This document shows, piece after piece, positions 7,535 to 9,924 of a DNA stretch of 9,924 bases. Below the pieces are notes generated by a model. That model had not been told where the DNA came from and did no database searches. It saw only the letters and a list, made by a program, of their open reading frames with translations. Both the position numbers and the translations under genes were made by a program. Origin of the DNA: Candidatus Dojkabacteria bacterium UBA5232 (GTDB lineage Bacteria; Patescibacteriota; Dojkabacteria; SC72); NCBI GenBank assembly GCA_002409215.1, contig DHUO01000011.1, forward strand, positions 241-10,164, in the 5' to 3' direction. Each line of letters begins with the position of its first letter. Position 1 is the stretch's first letter.

Positions 7535-7747
7535 TTATTCCTGTTCTGCTTTAAGTTTTTTGTAACATTTCATACACACATCTATTTTAGAAGGTGTACC
7601 TTCAATATCTACAGCTATACTTCTTAAGTTTGGTTTGAAAGCCCTCTTAGTCTTAGGCGCTTTATATCTCCACCCAACAGAGTGTTTATGCTGTATCCTG
7701 TTTCCAGAGATTGTAGATTTTGCACAAAGTTCACATATTCTTGCCAT
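7535..7747 (-). CDS. rpmB: 50S ribosomal protein L28 (bL28), zinc-binding form
   Basis: This is a small protein of the large ribosomal subunit. It has 70 residues with the typical start MARICELCAKSTISGN and the HKHSVGWRYKAPKTKRAFKPNL stretch (residues 20-41) of the family. Two CxxC pairs (C5/C8 and C58/C61) identify the zinc-ribbon (C+) form, not the cysteine-free version made under zinc shortage. It is a single-gene unit with its own promoter, whose -10 box lies 8 nt from the ATG. No Shine-Dalgarno site could fit on such a short leader. mreB follows after about 150 bp in the same direction. Confidence 0.95.
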   Translation of the reverse strand: MARICELCAKSTISGNRIQHKHSVGWRYKAPKTKRAFKPNLRSIAVDIEGTPSKIDVCMKCYKKLKAEQE

Positions 7748-7755
7748 AGCGTTGC

Positions 7756-7784
7756 ATTATATATCAAAGATTCAAATGGTGCAA
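7756..7784 (-). promoter_or_regulatory. Leaderless-type promoter of rpmB
   Basis: The minus strand has TTGCAC (7784-7779), a 17-nt spacer and a perfect TATAAT (7761-7756). Eight bases then separate the -10 box from the rpmB ATG. The expected start point is 0-2 nt before the start codon, so the mRNA would be essentially leaderless. The -35 hexamer is identical to that of the M50 protease promoter. Confidence 0.65.
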
Positions 7785-7848
7785 GGGATTGTATAAAAGT
7801 AATTTATTCGCTATCCTCCTAAATAGTTTACTTTTTCACTTAGAGCTC

Positions 7849-8355
7849 ATGGAGAGTTTTCAAGAAGAATTAGAATATTACTGTGATTACAAAAATCAAG
7901 ATATTACATGCTTTTTAGATTTGGGTGACCCTATCGACAAGGAGTATATAAAAACACATACTAAAGGACACAATAACAGAAAACGTAATGAATACGGGCT
8001 AGAAGAAAAAAGAGTTTGTCCTGAGAATCTAATGGACGAATCAGAAGCCAACTATGCACTAAAACTCTTAGATCAAGGTCTTATACTATACAGAGAACCC
8101 ATCTTAGTAGATTGTAATAGTTGTGCTGATTTTTATGTTTTCCATCCTGAACTAGAAGAAGGAGTGCTAGTTGAAATAACTAGATATGAAAAAGGAAAAG
8201 CTAATGGAAAGAAGAACAATCAACATAAGAACCTAAGAGAATGTTGTAAGCGCTACGGAATCCCCTTCATTGCACTTTTTAAGGAAGATTTAGAAAAGAT
8301 GGGTATATTGGAAGGTTTCAATACCCCCGAGGGTATACCTTCGAGCCATATTTAA
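7849..8355 (+). CDS. Unrecognised protein with a PD-(D/E)XK nuclease-like pattern
   Basis: I do not recognise this 168-residue protein. The first part (1-60) is charged, with aromatic and acidic patches and a basic stretch (NNRKRNEYG). The second part shows a possible nuclease core: a glutamate in a helix (E66, DESEANYALKLL), a hydrophobic turn, AD-F at 93-95, then a strand with E109-I-T111 (GVLVEITRYEK). A Lys-rich helix (K121 to R135) and a hydrophobic strand (YGIPFIALFKEDL, 136-148) follow. This E...D...ExT order resembles PD-(D/E)XK and VSR/DUF559-type folds, but a Thr sits where Lys is usual, so activity is uncertain. I chose the ATG at 7849; the frame is open further upstream with a TTG at 7789 but no ATG. 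It has its own strand and context, between divergent rpmB and the M50 protease. Confidence 0.7.
   Translation: MESFQEELEYYCDYKNQDITCFLDLGDPIDKEYIKTHTKGHNNRKRNEYGLEEKRVCPENLMDESEANYALKLLDQGLILYREPILVDCNSCADFYVFHPELEEGVLVEITRYEKGKANGKKNNQHKNLRECCKRYGIPFIALFKEDLEKMGILEGFNTPEGIPSSHI
8301..8341 (+). other. Hairpin with a competing alternative at the end of the 168-residue gene
   Basis: ATACCC (8321-8326) pairs with GGGTAT (8331-8336) across a CCGA loop. The stem is extended by AAGGT (8312-8316) with ACCTT (8337-8341), leaving a TTCA bulge. A second GGGTAT at 8301-8306 can pair with the same ATACCC instead, so the two folds exclude each other. It lies in the last codons of the gene and ends 12 nt before its stop. 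No T-run follows closely, so it is not a standard terminator. Confidence 0.45.
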
Positions 8356-8380
8356 CCCAGAAAGAACCTTACAACTATTT

Positions 8381-8408
8381 TTGCACTACACACAAAAGTT
8401 AGTATAAT
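8381..8408 (+). promoter_or_regulatory. Leaderless-type promoter of the M50 protease gene
   Basis: TTGCAC (8381-8386), a 16-nt spacer and a perfect TATAAT (8403-8408) are followed by CAAAAT and then the ATG at 8415. The expected transcription start is the A of the start codon itself. It shares both hexamers with the rpmB promoter. Confidence 0.7.
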
Positions 8409-8414
8409 CAAAAT

Positions 8415-9041
8415 ATGAACTTCCTAACATCAGAAACAATATACTGGATACTTTTTGCAATACCATCAATATTAATCGCCTCTACTATCCACGAATATGC
8501 CCATGCACTAACTGCAGTTAAACTAGGTGACCCTACCCCAAAAGCATATGGACGCTTAACAATAAATCCTCTTGCACATATCGACCCCATAGGAGCATTA
8601 AGCATGATCATATTACGATTTGGATGGAGTAAACCCGTCCCTATAAACACTCGCAACTTTGATAACGAACGCCTTGGTATCGCACTAACATCTCTTGCAG
8701 GACCACTATCAAACATCCTAATGCTTCTACTAACAGCACTACTTAACTATCTCTTCAAACCATATATCGGTTCTCCTTTTAGCACATTCCTAACAACTTT
8801 TGGGATGATAAACATTGTATTAGCAATATTCAATCTCATTCCAATCCCTCCACTTGATGGACATAAGATTGTAGGTGCAATATTACCTAGAAAGCTATCA
8901 TACTACTGGGACAACTTAGAAAGATACTACATCGTTTTCATCCTCATACTTGTTCTACCTATCTTTAGATTTGGCTCCATAGCATCGTTGTTAATAGGGA
9001 CTTTAAGTTCAAAAGTGCTTCTGTTACTAGGTTTTTTCTAA
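8415..9041 (+). CDS. Site-2-protease-like zinc metalloprotease (M50 family)
   Basis: This is a membrane-embedded protease that cuts substrates within or near the lipid bilayer. The 208 residues show the zinc motif H26-E-Y-A-H30 in the first membrane segment, then GRLTINPLAHIDPIG (46-60), AGPLSN (95-100) and NLIPIPPLDG (140-149), whose D148 should be the third zinc ligand. There are five or six membrane segments (about 10-33, 58-70, 88-112, 124-143, 170-184 and 188-207). There is no PDZ domain, which places it with the short M50B forms, not with RseP. The start at 8415 is fixed by the -10 box 6 nt upstream. Its substrate cannot be told from the context. A promoter and structured RNA candidate follow it. 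Confidence 0.93.
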   Translation: MNFLTSETIYWILFAIPSILIASTIHEYAHALTAVKLGDPTPKAYGRLTINPLAHIDPIGALSMIILRFGWSKPVPINTRNFDNERLGIALTSLAGPLSNILMLLLTALLNYLFKPYIGSPFSTFLTTFGMINIVLAIFNLIPIPPLDGHKIVGAILPRKLSYYWDNLERYYIVFILILVLPIFRFGSIASLLIGTLSSKVLLLLGFF

Positions 9042-9077
9042 AATTAAGAGAAAGCCCTAACTATAAGCCCCAACCTA

Positions 9078-9107
9078 TTGGCAATTCTATTTTTCTCATG
9101 GGATAAT
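9078..9107 (+). promoter_or_regulatory. Promoter of the structured RNA candidate
   Basis: TTGGCA (9078-9083, five of six -35 positions), an 18-nt spacer and GATAAT (9102-9107, five of six) are preceded by TGG, an extended -10 form. The expected start is 9113-9114, exactly the first base of the closing stem of the RNA. No start codon or ribosome site follows within the next 100 nt that leads to a real gene. Confidence 0.6.
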
Positions 9108-9112
9108 ATACT

Positions 9113-9248
9113 GCTCTAGAAGAATTTAGGCGGTTTCATAGCTCCACAATCAAGAGCTAGGGATCCCCAAATCGCTTTACTCCTTGGGGTAAAGTTGAGG
9201 GAACCCACTTATCTTTAAGAGCTCTATGACTCTGCCTCCTTCTAGGGC
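9113..9248 (+). ncRNA. Rod-shaped structured RNA, 6S RNA-like (candidate)
   Basis: The interval folds by eye into one long interrupted hairpin. Closing stem: 9113-9122 with 9239-9248 (10 bp, one G-U). Next: 9128-9133 with 9232-9237 (6 bp, one G-U), then 9136-9144 with 9219-9229 (9 bp around a 2-nt bulge). A central bubble follows (9145-9159 facing 9207-9218). The terminal arm pairs GGG 9160-9162 with 9204-9206, CCCCAA 9165-9170 with TTGAGGG 9195-9201, and 9175-9182 with 9187-9194 around a CTTG loop. The order closing arm, bubble, terminal arm is that of 6S RNA, which mimics an open promoter and binds RNA polymerase. At about 136 nt it is shorter than the usual 160-190 nt. I recognise the shape, not the sequence. 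It has its own promoter but no terminator T-run. The flanks 9042-9077 and 9249-9260 show nothing. Confidence 0.5.
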
Positions 9249-9260
9249 ACTCTCATCCAC

Positions 9261-9290
9261 TATACATCTCACATATCTATCCTGTATTAT
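9261..9290 (+). promoter_or_regulatory. Candidate leaderless-type promoter of the methyltransferase gene
   Basis: TATTAT (9285-9290, five of six -10 positions) lies 5 nt before the ATG at 9296. TATACA (9261-9266, four of six) lies 18 nt upstream of it as a possible -35 box. Transcription would start at the start codon. The -35 box is weak; the spacing to the ATG repeats the pattern seen for the M50 protease gene and rpmB. Confidence 0.45.
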
Positions 9291-9295
9291 CTACT

Positions 9296-9924
9296 ATGAC
9301 CTCTCAAGAGAAATATAGAAGGCAATATAAATCCATAAATCCCCAATGGTCTGTAAGCACAGAAATATATAAAAAGATGGTATTAGACATTGTAGATAAG
9401 AATAGCAAAATCCTAGACATAGGATGTGGACACAGCAATCTACTCGAAGAAGCATATACCAAAGCTCACTCAGCATACGGTATAGACCCTGAAAGTGATG
9501 CAATTGAAAGAAATCCATTCTTAAAAGAAATAAGGACTGAATACGTCGAAAATCTCTCCTTTGAAGACAACTTCTTTGATGTTGTTGTATCCGCATGGGT
9601 ATTTGAACACCTACCCGATCCACAAAAAGCCCTATCTGAAATACACAGAGTCCTAAAACCAGGTGGAGTTGCAATATTCTTAACACCCAATATATTGAAC
9701 TATAACGTTTGGATCATCAGACTAATACCCGAAAGATTCCACGACTACTTCACAAAAAAGCTCTACGGAAGAGAAGAAAATGATACTTTTCCTAAACAGT
9801 ACAAGATTAATTCAGTAAAAAGGATAAGAAGGTTTTTTAAGGAAAATAACTTCAAAGAGGAAGAACTACTAACAAATGGAGATCCTAGCTACATAAGCTT
9901 TAACAACTTTACATTCAAAATAGC
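9296..9924 (+). CDS. Class I SAM-dependent methyltransferase, C-terminus cut off by the window edge
   Basis: The visible 209 residues form a Methyltransf_11/UbiE-like domain that transfers a methyl group from S-adenosylmethionine. Motif I is ILDIGCGHSN (39-48), where a His-Ser replaces the commoner third glycine pair. The acidic residue of strand 2 is D64 in YGIDPES. FDVVVSAWVFEHLPDP (94-109) is the motif IV region, and EIHRVLKPGGVAIFLTPN (115-132) is the post-motif block. The region after residue 135 is aromatic and basic (WIIRLIPERFHDYF, KRIRRFF), as in methyltransferases near cell-surface polysaccharide genes, but the substrate cannot be told. The ATG at 9296 follows a -10 box by 5 nt, with no Shine-Dalgarno site. 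No stop codon occurs before the right edge. Confidence 0.92.
   Translation, partial: MTSQEKYRRQYKSINPQWSVSTEIYKKMVLDIVDKNSKILDIGCGHSNLLEEAYTKAHSAYGIDPESDAIERNPFLKEIRTEYVENLSFEDNFFDVVVSAWVFEHLPDPQKALSEIHRVLKPGGVAIFLTPNILNYNVWIIRLIPERFHDYFTKKLYGREENDTFPKQYKINSVKRIRRFFKENNFKEEELLTNGDPSYISFNNFTFKI

Noticed and set aside
7812..7820. Polypyrimidine tract (CCTCCT) upstream of the 168-residue gene as a ribosome site
   Set aside because: It has the anti-Shine-Dalgarno sense on this strand, and no minus-strand gene starts next to it.
9294..9690. Minus-strand frames at the right edge
   Set aside because: They lie opposite the methyltransferase, whose SAM-binding motifs are clear on the plus strand.
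1..9924. CRISPR array, tRNA or rRNA genes, or recoded stop codons
   Set aside because: No regularly spaced repeats, no cloverleaf and no rRNA signature were seen. No conserved gene contains an internal TGA, and dprA ends in TGA, so the Gracilibacteria-type code does not apply.

Overview
The window is AT-rich bacterial chromosome using the standard code: TAA, TAG and TGA all end recognisable genes. It looks like ordinary core-genome territory with a few accessory pieces. Several traits fit a small-genome lineage such as the Patescibacteria (CPR): a DprA reduced to its Rossmann core, few convincing Shine-Dalgarno sites, several genes whose -10 box lies only 5-8 nt before the start codon, a stand-alone REP-type Y1 transposase, and a compact M50 protease. 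This placement is an inference from style; no rRNA or other decisive marker is present.

The left three quarters (1-7747) read on the minus strand. In transcription order they hold rpmB (zinc-type ribosomal protein L28), then the cell-shape operon mreB-mreC-mreD-mrdA with gaps of 10, 1 and 3 nt, then a ~0.52 kb REP/IS200-like element bounded by 14-bp inverted repeats, then dprA and topA 26 nt apart; topA runs off the left edge. MreB (actin-like filament), MreC and MreD (membrane scaffold) and PBP2 (transpeptidase) form the elongasome that builds the lateral wall of a rod. DprA-TopA is a common bacterial pair (recombination mediator and DNA relaxation). The transposable element sits directly behind the mrdA stop codon, between the two gene groups.

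The right quarter (7849-9924) reads on the plus strand. It holds an unrecognised 168-residue protein whose E...D...ExT pattern resembles PD-(D/E)XK nucleases, a site-2-type M50 zinc protease, a gene-free interval of about 250 bp, and a class I SAM methyltransferase that runs off the right edge.

The gene-free interval is the most interesting part. It has a good promoter whose predicted start coincides with the first base of a rod-like RNA hairpin of about 136 nt, with a 10-bp closing stem, a central bubble and a terminal arm. This resembles the architecture of 6S RNA, but I do not recognise it by sequence. The other notable pattern is a set of near-identical leaderless-type promoters. I see no clear evidence of a new defence or biosynthetic system.
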